NCBI GenBank assembly: GCA_024803745.1
Contig: JANJXV010000100.1
Location: 2,046,001 to 2,110,000, forward strand
DNA length: 64,000 bases
Origin: Megascapheus bottae
Taxonomy: Eukaryota; Chordata; Mammalia; Rodentia; Geomyidae
Direction of reading: 5' to 3'
Shown here: piece after piece, positions 54,300 through 64,000 of the stretch
Numbering within the stretch: the stretch's first letter is position 1
Layout of the letters: the number at the start of each line of letters is the position of its first letter
Made by a program: the position numbers and the translations under genes
Notes under the pieces: generated by a model
What the model was told of the DNA's origin: nothing
Database searches by the model: none
The model's input: only the letters and a program-made list of their open reading frames with translations

Positions 54300-56269
54300 T
54301 TCTATGGGAATCAGGTTTGTGATGAACACAGAAGTATGCCTTCCAGGTCAAACACTTTCCACATTTGTAATATTCATAAGGTTTTTCTCTCCTAGGTGCA
54401 TTTTATACTTAGTCATGCGTTCATGATGGATTTTTTCATATTCTTATATTCATACGATTTTTATCCTGTGTCTGTGTGGTATCATGCAAACTCAACTATG
54501 AGTTCTTCAAAAAAATTTCCCTTTCATTTTATTCATCGGATTGTATCCTGTGGGTGTTTAGTGATAAATCTTGACTTGTGCCTTCTGGGGAAAAGACTGA
54601 ACATTTGCTACATTCATTAAGGGTTTTATCTTGTGTTGGTTCTGTGACACAAGCTGAGTTTTCTTCCACAGACTAAAAAGTCTTTCCTATTTATTACATT
54701 GCTAAGGCTTCTCATATGTGTGAACTCTCTTACGCTTCCTGAAGGGTGAATACTGCACGAACGACTTTCAACTTTGGTTATATTCCTAAGGTTTCTAATA
54801 TGTGTGAATTCTGTTATGCCCCCTGTAATGTGACTTCCATCTGAAGGTCTTACCACATTTGATGCACTCGTACAGTTTCTCTCCTGTCTGTGTTCTCTGA
54901 TGCAATTTGAGGGAAGACTTCCATTTGAAAGACATTCCACATTGGTTACATTCATAAGGTTTTTCTCCTGTTTGAATTGTCTTATGCATGTTGAGGTTTG
55001 GCTTCTGTGTGAAGGACTTTCCACATATGTTACACTCATAAGGTGTTTCTCCTGAGTATATTCTCTGATGAACATGGAGTTTTACCTTCCATTTGAAAGA
55101 CTTCCCGCATTCACTACATGCATAAGTTTTCTCTTTGTGTGTGTTCTATTATGCCCATCAAGATATGACTTCCACTTGAAGGTCTTTCCACATTTGTTGC
55201 ACACATAAGGTTTCTCTCCTGTGTGTGTTCTTTGATGCAATTTGAGGGAAGATTTCTGTCTGAAAGACTTTACACATTGGTTACATTCATAAGGTTTCAC
55301 TCCTGTGTGTATTCTCTGATGAACACGAAGTTTTCCCTTCCCTTGGAAAGACTTTCCACATTCATTACACTTATAAGATTTCTCTCCTGTGTGTGTTATT
55401 TGATGAACTCGAAGGTGTATCTTCTGGGTGCAAGACTTTTCACATTTGTTACATTCATAAGGTTTCTCTTCTGTGTGTCTTCTCTGGTGCAAAGTGAGGT
55501 ATGATTTCAGTCTAAAAGTCTTCCCACATTTATCCCATTCATAAGATTTCTCTTCTGTGTGAGATCTCTGATGTGTGCTGAGAGCTGAATTCTGGGCAGA
55601 AATTTTATTACGTTCCTCATATTCATAAGGTTTGTCTTCCCTTGGAGATCGAGGTTGGAGCGTCAGGTCTGAGTTCTCAGAAATTAATTTTCACACTTGA
55701 TGTATGCATCACATATCTCAGGATATTTGCTCTGAGGTATTGTAAGGAGTATTTCATTACTGAAAGATTTCACAGATTCACTTCATGTATGAGGAGTCTC
55801 TCCTGTGTGCATTTTCGGATGTGTAGTTATGGTCGGTGTTAAGTACAATATTTTTCATCACATTGTACATTTCGCAGTTTTCCTCCCTCCCTGAAGAATT
55901 TCTTGGGCAGGGAGAACAGAATTATGATACTGCAGATCTTTTGGACTGTCACAATCATGAATAAAATGCTCTGAATATCCGATGGATTTTTTAAGAACAG
56001 GAGACATACGAGATCTATACGCAGCATGCATCTCATCAGGCTTAGGAGACAGAAGCATGTTCTGACACTTAATGAACTCTCAGTCCTCACCCCTAAGTTG
56101 TTACCGTTATTACGAATCAGCTCTGGATTATGTGTAGAGATCAAATTTAAAGTTGTTGCTAATCTCACGTTTTCCTAAACTTCGATACTACTTGCAACTG
56201 CTACTTCACAAAGACATTCATGTGGACTTTCCTGGCAGGTCTTGAACACATTTTCCATTACCTGGACAT
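54300..56269 (-). pseudogene. C2H2 zinc-finger exon of a KRAB-ZNF gene, decayed
   Basis: KRAB-ZNF proteins bind DNA through finger arrays and recruit KAP1 for silencing, often of transposons. The exon starts at an AG acceptor (56,270-56,271) in phase with the KRAB exons and codes VQVMENVFKTCQESPHECLC, then meets TAG at 56,175-56,177; more breaks follow near 56,055 and 55,860. Fingers run at 84-base spacing from about 55,600 down. Four near 55,480-55,150 are intact (for example PYECNKCEKSCTQKIHLRVH), with TGEKP-type linkers. A frameshift near 55,135 follows, then four more (54,795-55,080), three lacking their last His (Tyr or Gln instead). Below 54,795 the fingers carry stops. There is no continuous product. 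Confidence 0.9.
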
Positions 56270-56680
56270 CTAAAATGAGTCATAGAAAAAATGATACAAA
56301 CATACATGAGATACAAATATTCCTTACTGTAAAGGTAATGACTTTACTTTCCCATCCTAAGTGTTAGATATTTTAAAATATAAAAGTGGAAATTGATTTG
56401 TGAGAAATATATACTTTTCTCCCTAACATAATAAGAAAATGATATTTTACAATGACCAATAATGTTTTTCTGTGTTTTATTCTCTTTTTATATCACAGGA
56501 AATATTTATTGAAATTACCCAACTATGTATTGCTACAGTTTTAAGCTGAGTACTACCTATAATATACCTGCAGGTGTTTTTTTTTCAAATACTGTTTAGT
56601 TTATACATTGAGGAATAGCTGCCTTTCTTTAATTTTTGAGAAATAATCTAAATATTGTGCTGTTTTGCATCTTTTTAAAA

Positions 56681-56681
56681 C

Positions 56682-56712
<31 letters not shown>

Positions 56713-56714
56713 GT
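56681..56714. repeat. TTTTC/T-rich simple repeat
   Basis: ttcttttcttttcttttctt followed by a T run; it is the tail side of the next minus-strand SINE. 56,290-56,680 before it is intron sequence, AT-rich, with nothing recognised. Confidence 0.85.
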
Positions 56715-56715
56715 A

Positions 56716-56870
56716 GTTCTTAGGCCTCGGCCCTGTCCCTGAACACTTCAGCAGAAGACTATAACCCCTATCCTTGAGCTACAGCCCCACTTCCTGTTTT
56801 CTAGAGTTAACTACAGATAAGAGGCTCAGGTCCTGAGTAGCAGATAGGATTTCCTTACCCAGTTTCAATG
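56716..56870 (-). repeat. Composite SINE, degraded
   Basis: ttcttaggcctcggccctgt, atccttgagctacagcccca, gagttaactacagataagag. Read backwards. The intron DNA to 57,195 is otherwise featureless. Confidence 0.65.
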
Positions 56871-57199
56871 CTGTTTGCTTATTAACCATTAAGTGAGGAA
56901 CACGAATTTTTTCTAGATTCAGCGGCCACAAGTTTGGTTTATATGTCTGTTTGCCTTTGATCCAAGCAAGAACGATTCTTGAGAGTAAGGACTTACACCT
57001 ATATCCCTTCAGTTACAACTTCTCACTAAAGTCTCAATTTAGGTATTTGTGGGAATTTTGAAATTTGTTTCTTTCCATTTGAAGTCTTATAAAAATTCCT
57101 TTTCTAACACTCCTGTCCCTCAGAACCATGGAAGACCAGAAAATCTCCAGCTCATTGTCTAGTTAATTTTCTTATGTTGATTGAAACTTTGTTGTTTTT

Positions 57200-57385
57200 T
57201 TTTCCTTCCATTCCTGGGTTTGAACGTAGGACCTAACTACTGTTCTTGGGTTTTCTCAAGACTAGAATACTACCAATGAAGTCATTACTTCTGGCTTTTT
57301 CTATGTATGTGGTAATAAGAAATCAAACCTGTGTCTTTGTGCATGCTAGGCAAGCACTCTACAACTAGGCACAATTTCTGGTGGA
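57200..57385 (-). repeat. IDL-Geo-type SINE
   Basis: ttcctgggtttgaacgtagg, ctatgtatgtggtaataaga, gcatgctaggcaagcactct. Read backwards. Confidence 0.75.
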
Positions 57386-57511
57386 AAGGTCTAGTTCTGA
57401 ATACCAGTCTCTTCCTACCAGCAAAAAGATATTATCCTTATCAGAGAATAATGCCCTGACTTATTCCTTGTTTGATCAATCATTTATAGTCTTAGTTTTA
57501 AAGAAATGAAT

Positions 57512-57736
<225 letters not shown>

Positions 57737-57965
57737 TGTTTTGCAGTCATGGGACTTGAATTCTAGACCTGGCTGTTCTTCCTGAGCTCTTCAGCTCACG
57801 GCTACTGCCCTATGTCTTTAGACTCAACCCCACTTCTCATTTTCTATTAGTTCATTGGAGAGAAGAGTCTAAGGTGTTTTTGTGATAGGTCAGTCTTTGA
57901 ACCTTGATCCTCAGACCTCAGCCTCCTATGTAGCTAGGATTACAGGCATGAGCCACGGGCTCATG
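57737..57965 (-). repeat. Composite 7SL-like/Geo SINE
   Basis: catgggacttgaattctaga, gagctcttcagctcacggct, cctcagcctcctatgtagct, ggattacaggcatgagccac. Well preserved, read backwards. Confidence 0.82.
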
Positions 57966-58059
57966 GCTTTCTCATTTTATTTTCTTTCACAGTGATTTCT
58001 ACAGAGAAATCTAACTTTAACTCTATTGCCACATAGAATTCATTATATCACCCTATGAT

Positions 58060-58235
58060 TCTTGGTGCCGGGGGTTTGGGCTAGCATGCACAAAGACCTG
58101 GTTCAGTTCCTTGGTGCTGCATACAAAGAAAAAGCCAGAAGTGGTGCTATGACTCAAGAAGTAGAGAGCTAGCCTTGAGAAAACCCAAGGACCATGCTCA
58201 GGCCCTGAGACCAAGCATAGGATTGGGAAAAGAAA
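58060..58235 (+). repeat. IDL-Geo-type SINE
   Basis: The head is partly lost (ggtttgggctagcatgcaca); linker gctgcatacaaagaaaaagc; second module aagtggtgctatgactcaag; then ccctgagaccaagcatagga. Confidence 0.75.
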
Positions 58236-58380
58236 ATGATTCTTGATTCATTCACAAAGAATTCCATAGGTTCCTCACAGGATTTAGGGTAACTAAGGAT
58301 TTTATTGCTCAGTACATCACAACATGAACTTACCAATGGGGCTCAGGCTCCAACATCAATATGAAGATGCATTCACTCAC

Positions 58381-58470
58381 CTGTGATATTCTTGTCAGAG
58401 GAATTTCCTATCCAGAGTTCTGCACAGTGCTCTAGCTTGTCAATTAATACAGGTTTGGGAACACAGGGCC
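58381..58470 (-). pseudogene. KRAB B-like exon
   Basis: This 90-base exon has an AG acceptor (ttacag) and a consensus donor (gtgagtg). It enters and leaves in phase 1, so it joins cleanly to the KRAB A exon and to the zinc-finger exon. It codes GPCVPKPVLIDKLEHCAELW and ten more residues, matching the KRAB B pattern (x-SKPxVIxxLExxxEPW) in spacing. The KRAB B box usually strengthens repression by the A box. The exon itself is undamaged; it is called pseudogene because the downstream exon is broken. Confidence 0.75.
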
Positions 58471-58629
58471 CTGTAAATTAGAAACAGTAGAGAATTATTG
58501 CTTATGCTGTGTCATCATTGCTTTAAGTTCGCAGACATCCTACTCACAAGTTATCTATTAAATCTTTTTTCTCATTTCTCACTGGCTCCATGGTTGACAT
58601 TTCCCCAGCTCTGGATTCATTTTGTATGC

Positions 58630-58755
58630 CATAAACTTAGCTGTCTTGCTCAAGGCTAGAAAAATACCAGTTTGAGTCCCAGCTCCACTTACATGCATAG
58701 GTCTTCATGCATGCTAGGCAAGCACTCAACCACAAAGTCAAACTCTTGACACTCC
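58630..58755 (-). repeat. IDL-Geo-type SINE, partial
   Basis: cttgctcaaggctagaaaaa, cataggtcttcatgcatgct, ggcaagcactcaaccacaaa. Read backwards. Confidence 0.65.
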
Positions 58756-58774
58756 ACTAACATTTTTGAGGGGT

Positions 58775-58900
58775 TACTTGGAGTTATAGAGTTTCATGGC
58801 AATTTTTATGCCCTTGCTGGCTTCAAATTAGAATTCTTAGATTTCTTCCTCCTGAATATTTTAAGATTACAGGCATGAAACATTGCACCTAGTGCCAGGT
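58775..58900 (-). repeat. 7SL-like SINE fragment
   Basis: cttgctggcttcaaattaga and taagattacaggcatgaaac. Read backwards. 58,900-59,230 is intron sequence with nothing recognised. Confidence 0.6.
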
Positions 58901-59176
58901 TTCCATTATAAACTCACTGTTTAGTGATTCGTAGATCCTATTTCCAATAATGATATATATTCTATTCTGGATTGTTTATCCACTTACAGTTATGGTGTAA
59001 GTTTGGAATGTCGTCTCCATTAGAGGAAACATAATTTAGAACTGTTGTCAAAGTATCCTGAAGGTATCCTGAAGAATGAGTACAAAATTACCTTAGGTTT
59101 TCTTTAGAAAGTAATGATAATTCTCAGGGCCTGGAATCTTTCATTTAAATAGTATTGAAAGTTTGATAAACATTCA

Positions 59177-59386
<210 letters not shown>

Positions 59387-59483
59387 TTAACACCGAGTTA
59401 TAAACACACCATGTCTGGAATTTTATTCTTTTTTTGTTGGAATTTTATTCCTTTACTTAAATGTTTAGACTTACATGAATTAT

Positions 59484-59550
59484 TGACCTGAAAAGCTTAG
59501 GGATGGTGCCTAGGCCCAGAGTTCAAGTCCCAAGACCCACAAAAAAATAA
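59484..59550 (+). repeat. Geo-module SINE, 3' part
   Basis: aaaagcttagggatggtgcc, cccagagttcaagtcccaag and a tail acaaaaaaataaaaagg. Confidence 0.65.
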
Positions 59551-59552
59551 AA

Positions 59553-59705
59553 AGGCAAGCCAGGTTCTGGTGGCTCACGCCTGTCATCCTAGCTACTCAG
59601 GAGACTGAGAGCTGAGGACCATGTTTCAAAGCCAGCCTGGCACAAAATTAAATGAGACTCCTTTCCAATTACCCACCATAAAATGTTTAATGGCTTGTGG
59701 CATAT
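59553..59705 (+). repeat. 7SL-like SINE head
   Basis: ggtggctcacgcctgtcatc, ctagctactcaggagactga, tttcaaagccagcctggcac, gagactcctttccaattacc: a clear Alu/B1-type start with A and B box-like parts. It is the best example of the 7SL-like head in this window. 59,705-59,935 is AT-rich unique DNA. Confidence 0.82.
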
Positions 59706-59937
59706 CATGGTAGAGCAATTGTGGTATCGACAAAAATAAGTCGGGGGAGTAGATTTAGGTTATAAATGGAATTATTCCATTGAAGAGGAACTACATTATA
59801 TGATGACATATGCTGGTACTGTGAGAATATTGCAAAATCTTAGGGTATCAAGTAATAATACTGTGAAGTACACCCAGAATGTTAGTGTTCTATGTCTGGC
59901 ATAATAGTCACTTTGGGAAGAAAGTTTTTTTTCTTTT

Positions 59938-60182
59938 TTTTGGCTGGGGGATTTGTAAGGCTTGAACTCTGGGCCTGGGCACTGTTCCTGAGCTCTTCAA
60001 CTCAAGGCTATCACCCTACCTATGAAGCCACAGTGCCATTTCCCATATTCTAGTGGTTAACAGTAGATGAGACTCTCATAGACTTTCTAATGCCCAGGCT
60101 GGCTTTGAACCAAATCTTTAGATATCAGCCTGATATCTGAGTAGCTAGGATTACAGGTAGAAGTCACTGCACCTGGCAAGAA
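59938..60182 (-). repeat. Composite 7SL-like/Geo SINE, complete
   Basis: From the tail (ttttttttggctggggg) through ggcttgaactctgggcctgg, gagctcttcaactcaaggct and ctagtggttaacagtagatg to gagtagctaggattacaggt. Read backwards. Confidence 0.85.
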
Positions 60183-60274
60183 ATTTATTTCTTGCTGTTT
60201 TATACTACAAATTTACTGTATGTTTTACTTTTTCAAAAAGTCTGAGGATGACCTTTGTTCTGTATATAATGGGA

Positions 60275-60412
60275 AGAGGGGTAGGGAGCTGTGAGCAGAA
60301 GAACTGAGGGGCAATACTCAGGGAAGGACAATAGCCTTAAACTAAAGAGCTCACGGCCCAAGGTCCAAGCCCCATGACTTTCCCCACTTCCCCACAAAAA
60401 AAAGGGAAAAAA
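60275..60412 (+). repeat. Geo-module SINE
   Basis: gggagctgtgagcagaagaa, aaactaaagagctcacggcc, caaggtccaagccccatgac and a tail acaaaaaaaaggg. Confidence 0.65.
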
Positions 60413-60579
60413 TTGGAGATTGGAGAGGATTTTCTAAAAAGAATATATAGAAATAGTAGTTCAAAATGTAGAAAGAAGTTCAATATTAACAGTCATGAGA
60501 AAAATTAAAATTACAATGAAATCATTACTTTAAATATGTTAATATAAATATAGTTTTAAACAAAAAGATCCACATAAAC

Positions 60580-60606
60580 ACACACAAACACACACACACA
60601 CACGCA
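60580..60606. repeat. Short CA repeat
   Basis: acacacaaacacacacacac followed by acgc. The surrounding 60,412-61,160 is AT-rich unique DNA without a gene I can see. Confidence 0.85.
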
Positions 60607-61159
60607 TACAATAAAATAACTTTCAAAGTCTAACTATTACTGGGAAAGTAGTGAGAAGAAGTAGAACTTTGAAATAGTTCTGCAAGGAATATAAAACAAT
60701 CAAAAATTGTGTGGACAGTGCTAAAAAAGTACTAAATATAGAATTACATAGAAATATGGTCCAACACTTCTATTTCTACATTTGTACCTAACGGAAGAGA
60801 AAGCAGAGACTAGAACAAATATGTGGAGAATCCATTCACAACTATTAATAATAATCAAAAGATAGAAATATGCAAAACAATGCATTGAAAAGGAAGAACA
60901 TTTTACTATATTTTACAGATGAATCTTGATTACAGTAAACTAAAAATACAGCAGTCATAAAGGAAGAGCTAGGGTATGTTTTCCCTTCCAGAGCTTCCAA
61001 GGATCAACAAACCCTTAGAGCCAAAAAGCACGATGGTTCCAGAGAATGGAGTAGAGAGGAACAGGAGCTGAATGTTTAATGATTATACATGGAAGATGAA
61101 AATTGCTCTAGATGGGTAGAATGAAGAGAGAACTGTACCCTAAACAATGGTTATGTAGC

Positions 61160-61208
61160 CACACAGGATGGGACACACCTATACTCCCTGATCTTGGGAA
61201 ACTCAAGA
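61160..61208 (+). repeat. 7SL-like SINE fragment
   Basis: gatgggacacacctatactc and gatcttgggaaactcaagag; only the head remains. Confidence 0.5.
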
Positions 61209-61262
61209 GGGATTTCTATACATCCTAGATGCATGGAAAGATCTATCATAAAAACTAATGTG

Positions 61263-61450
61263 GAGGGGCTGCGAGATTTGCATAGCTGTAGAGTGCTTGT
61301 ATGAAGACGAAGGTTCAATTCTGCAGTACCACATACACAGAAAAAACCAGAAGTAGTGCTGTGGCTCAAGTAGAAGATCACTAGGCTTGAGGAAAGCTGA
61401 AGGACAGTGCTCAGACCGAGTTCCAGGCAAAGGGCTTGTTTAAAAAAAAA
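61263..61450 (+). repeat. IDL-Geo-type SINE
   Basis: gctgtagagtgcttgtatga, ctgcagtaccacatacacag, gtagtgctgtggctcaagta and a tail of ttaaaaaaaaaacc. Confidence 0.8.
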
Positions 61451-61454
61451 ACCA

Positions 61455-61715
61455 GAAAACTGAGCATGATGGGGTGGTGGCTCACTTCTATAATCCTAGC
61501 TACTCAGGGGGCTGAGATCTGAGGATCAAGGTTTAAAGCCATCCTGGCACAAAAAGAAGTGAGACTCTTATCTCCAATTTACCTTTAGAAAATGGGAAGT
61601 GGGGCTTGGCTCCAGGTTAAGGTGGTAGCCTGGATCTGAAGAGCTCAGGGATAGTGCCCAGGCTGAGTTCAAGATCTATAACCCACCAAAAAGAACAACA
61701 ACAACAAAAAATAAT
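61455..61715 (+). repeat. Composite 7SL-like/Geo SINE, complete
   Basis: ggtggctcacttctataatc, ctactcagggggctgagatc, gagactcttatctccaattt, aagagctcagggatagtgcc and an AAC-rich tail (aacaacaacaacaaaaaata). It shows the full two-module order in sense orientation. 61,715-62,150 is AT-rich unique DNA. Confidence 0.85.
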
Positions 61716-62151
61716 ATGGAAAAATTTGGATTCTGTGAATTTTATCAGGCATAAAAAGCTCTTTTTTTGCTGTTGAAATAACAACTTGTTTGGAAACATT
61801 TTAAAAGTTTTTACCTAGAAATGCACACTACAAATGGGATTAATAACAAACACAAAATATGCAAAAGATACAAATTATCACAATATGGGTATCCTGCTTC
61901 TGTATCTTTTCACTGACTCCTGTTCAAATGAGTCACATATTCTGAATCATTTCTCCCAGTCGATACATGCCACACATGTTAGCTTGTACTGAACTTCTTG
62001 GGAAATCAAAAGCAAATACTAAGCAAATGTGTGTTAGATTTTGTCAACAGTGATATTTCAAATATAAATACCTACTCATTGCATTATTTAATATCAATGC
62101 CGGAATCTAACTTACACTGGCAGAATCTTCAACCTTTTGAGAATCTTCAAA

Positions 62152-62505
62152 AGGGTGTGTAAATATTTAGGATCGTTATGTCTTCCTGGAGGAAAGATCC
62201 CTTTAGTAGTATGTAGTAACCTTCTTTGTCTTTTCTTACTAATTTTAGTTTGAAGTTTATTGTATCTGATATGAGGATGGCAACTCCAGCCTGTTTATGG
62301 GGGAAGTTAGCTTGATAGAGTTTATTCCAACCTCTCACTTTCAAAAGATGATTGTTTTGGGGTAAGATGTGTCTCTTGAAGACAGCAGAACGATGGCTCT
62401 TGCTTTTTGATCCAACTAGACAGCCAATGCCGTTTAATTGGAGAGTTAAGTCCATTGATAAGGGGAGTTAGGATTGAGAGATATTCATTACTTCCTACCA
62501 TTTTT
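62152..62505 (-). pseudogene. L1 ORF2 N-terminal scrap, copy E
   Basis: Only the endonuclease N-terminal region remains. The open frame at 62,147-62,455 reads LTLQLNGIGCLVGSKSKSHR … DITILNIYTPF, where F comes from the flanking DNA. The catalytic Asp/Glu position and all RT sequence are missing. Confidence 0.9.
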
Positions 62506-62732
62506 AAAAGCTTTTAGTAGGGCCTGTGTCTTGACAGTTCTTGTGGTCCTTAGATGGTATGCTGTTTAGGTGCCATTTCTTTCCCTATATTGCATTTATT
62601 TTGGTTTTCTATGTATAGAGCATCTTTGAGAATTCTGTGTAGTGTTGGTTTTGTTTCGACATATTGTTGCAGCTTTTCCCTGGAATGGAATGTTTTTATT
62701 GTTCCCTCAGTTATGAATGAGAGCTTAGCTGG

Positions 62733-63733
62733 CTACAATATTCTTGGTTGGTAGTTATTTGATTTAAGGGCATGACATATGTGCTTCCAGTCACTTCGTG
62801 CTTGCATGGTCTCTGCTGAGAAACCTGGGGTTATTCTGATTGGTTTGCCTTTATAGGTTACTGATCCCTTTTCCCTGGCTGCCTTTAGGATCTTTCCTTT
62901 CGTTTCTATTGATCCAGTTCGGATCACAATGTGGCGGTGGGATGTTCTTTCTGGTCAGGTCTGTTTGGGGTTCTAAAAGCTTCTCGTATCTGGATGGGCC
63001 TGCCCTTCTGGATATTTGGGAAATTCTCTGAGATGATTCCCTGAAGTATATTTCCAATACCATTGACCTCTTTCTCCACGCCCTCCTCAATACCAACTAG
63101 CCTTAAATTAGGCTTCCTAATTGTATCTTGGACCTCATGAAGCGCTCTCAATTTTCCTAGATTTGGATTGACTCATTTTCTGTTCTTTCTCTATAATAAC
63201 TAAATTATCTTCAGCCCCAGAAATTCTCTCCTCTGCATTGTCTAACCTGCTATCAAAGCTATCTAGTTTATTTTTCATCGCCCTTGCTTCTAATCGCTCA
63301 CTTTTGATGCCTTGCATCTCTTGTTTTAGATCATGTATGGATTTCTTTATCTCCTTGATTTCCTTTTGAGTGGTTAGCTCAGTAGCTTTATTTTCTTTGT
63401 ACATTTGCTGGAGTTTGGTCACGTTTTTATTTGTGGATTCTATGAATTCATCCATCTTTCTTGAAAAACCTTTATTATGGCCTCCTTTATGGCTTCTTCT
63501 TTTTCACTTATCACCTTGTTTATGCTTTCCTGTTGTTCAGCTATGGCTTCCTCCATTATCTCTTTCTTTATATTTTCACATTTTTCATTAATGATGTTTA
63601 TCAATTGCATTTGTGTAGCACTTGGAAGACTCTCCTCTAGGTTTGCCAGTGACTGTTCCATTGTCTGTTTACATTGGGTGGGGGATTTTGTTTCTTGATT
63701 TGACATTTTTCTTGAGTTTCTTGTTCTGCCCAT
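62733..63733 (-). pseudogene. L1 ORF1, copy E, broken
   Basis: The start at 63,733 and the stop at 62,733 match copy A. Single-base losses near 63,465, 63,150 and 62,950 split it. The open parts are 63,440-63,733, 63,135-63,455, 62,924-63,151 and 62,733-62,927. Confidence 0.92.
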
Positions 63734-64000
63734 TTGAAAATGGGAGCAAGATTACTACTAAATACGATTATAGTTTTTCAGATATAACCAACCTAGACCT
63801 CTGTAGCTGACAGACAGTAGATGTTCACAAGTTTTGATTGGTATTATCACTCTTTCTTTTTGTGCACTTACAGACCAGTCTAATACAAACACTGATAAGC
63901 GATTTATACCCAAAACAATAAGCCTCTCAATCCAATCTCAATTGTCTTTAAGTCCCTCTGAGCCTAGAGAATAATTAACCACCTACATATACAATACTGC

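Larger units (their letters stand above)
62152..64000 (-). mobile_element. LINE-1 copy E, 5' part, cut inside ORF2 and by the window end
   Basis: It begins within the ORF2 endonuclease code (tgtgtaaatatttaggatcg) with no L1 3' end, and continues through the ORF2 start, ORF1 and leader to the window edge. It is very similar to copies A-D. The low-coordinate end abuts unique DNA directly. Confidence 0.92.

Noticed and set aside
61151..61430. Overlapping 75-76-codon minus-strand frames
   Set aside because: They are antisense translations of the IDL-Geo SINE at 61,263-61,450.

Overview
The window is vertebrate nuclear DNA, almost certainly from a rodent. It is dominated by LINE-1 (L1) copies read on the minus strand, by dozens of short tRNA-derived and 7SL-like SINEs, by long microsatellites, and by a decayed KRAB zinc-finger gene. 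The commonest SINE pairs an ID-like tRNA-type head with a second module (…gtggctcaagtggcagag…). That fits my memory of the IDL-Geo SINE of Geomyoidea (kangaroo rats, pocket mice, pocket gophers), so a geomyoid rodent is my best guess; this rests on recall, not on a search. I see no bacterial genes, CRISPR array or functional RNA gene.

Layout. (1) 1-20,560: head-to-tail L1 units, all minus strand. Each unit is an L1 (3' end at the low coordinate) plus the same 1.4 kb non-L1 flank carrying two SINEs at the same places, so the units multiplied as DNA blocks of about 7.4 kb and not by separate retrotransposition. Only copy A keeps an unbroken ORF1 (334 codons); every ORF2 is broken. (2) 20,493-28,703 and 35,001-43,221: two direct copies of an 8.2 kb segmental duplication made of old L1 3' ends, SINEs and microsatellites. 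(3) 28,704-35,003: between them, an L1 block that starts and ends at the same ORF2 site and covers one period of the L1 unit, circularly permuted, with one internal deletion. (4) 43,221-52,800: older, less repetitive DNA with a dead RalGDS-like REM-domain exon, an inverted diverged copy of the L1-unit flank, a few exon-like segments I cannot identify, and a 205 bp internal L1 scrap. (5) 52,800-62,150: a twin-primed old L1, then a minus-strand KRAB-C2H2 gene whose two KRAB exons keep splice sites and phase while the zinc-finger exon has stops and frameshifts. (6) 62,152-64,000: another L1 unit (ORF2 start, ORF1, leader) running off the window.

No working operon-like system or pathway is present. 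The biology here is genome turnover. L1 units behave like a macrosatellite, carry a shared Asp-to-Glu change at the endonuclease catalytic position, and show repeated microhomology junctions at one ORF2 site. The most unusual structures are the permuted one-period L1 block between the duplicated segments and the three-piece template-switch patch at 7,881-8,135.
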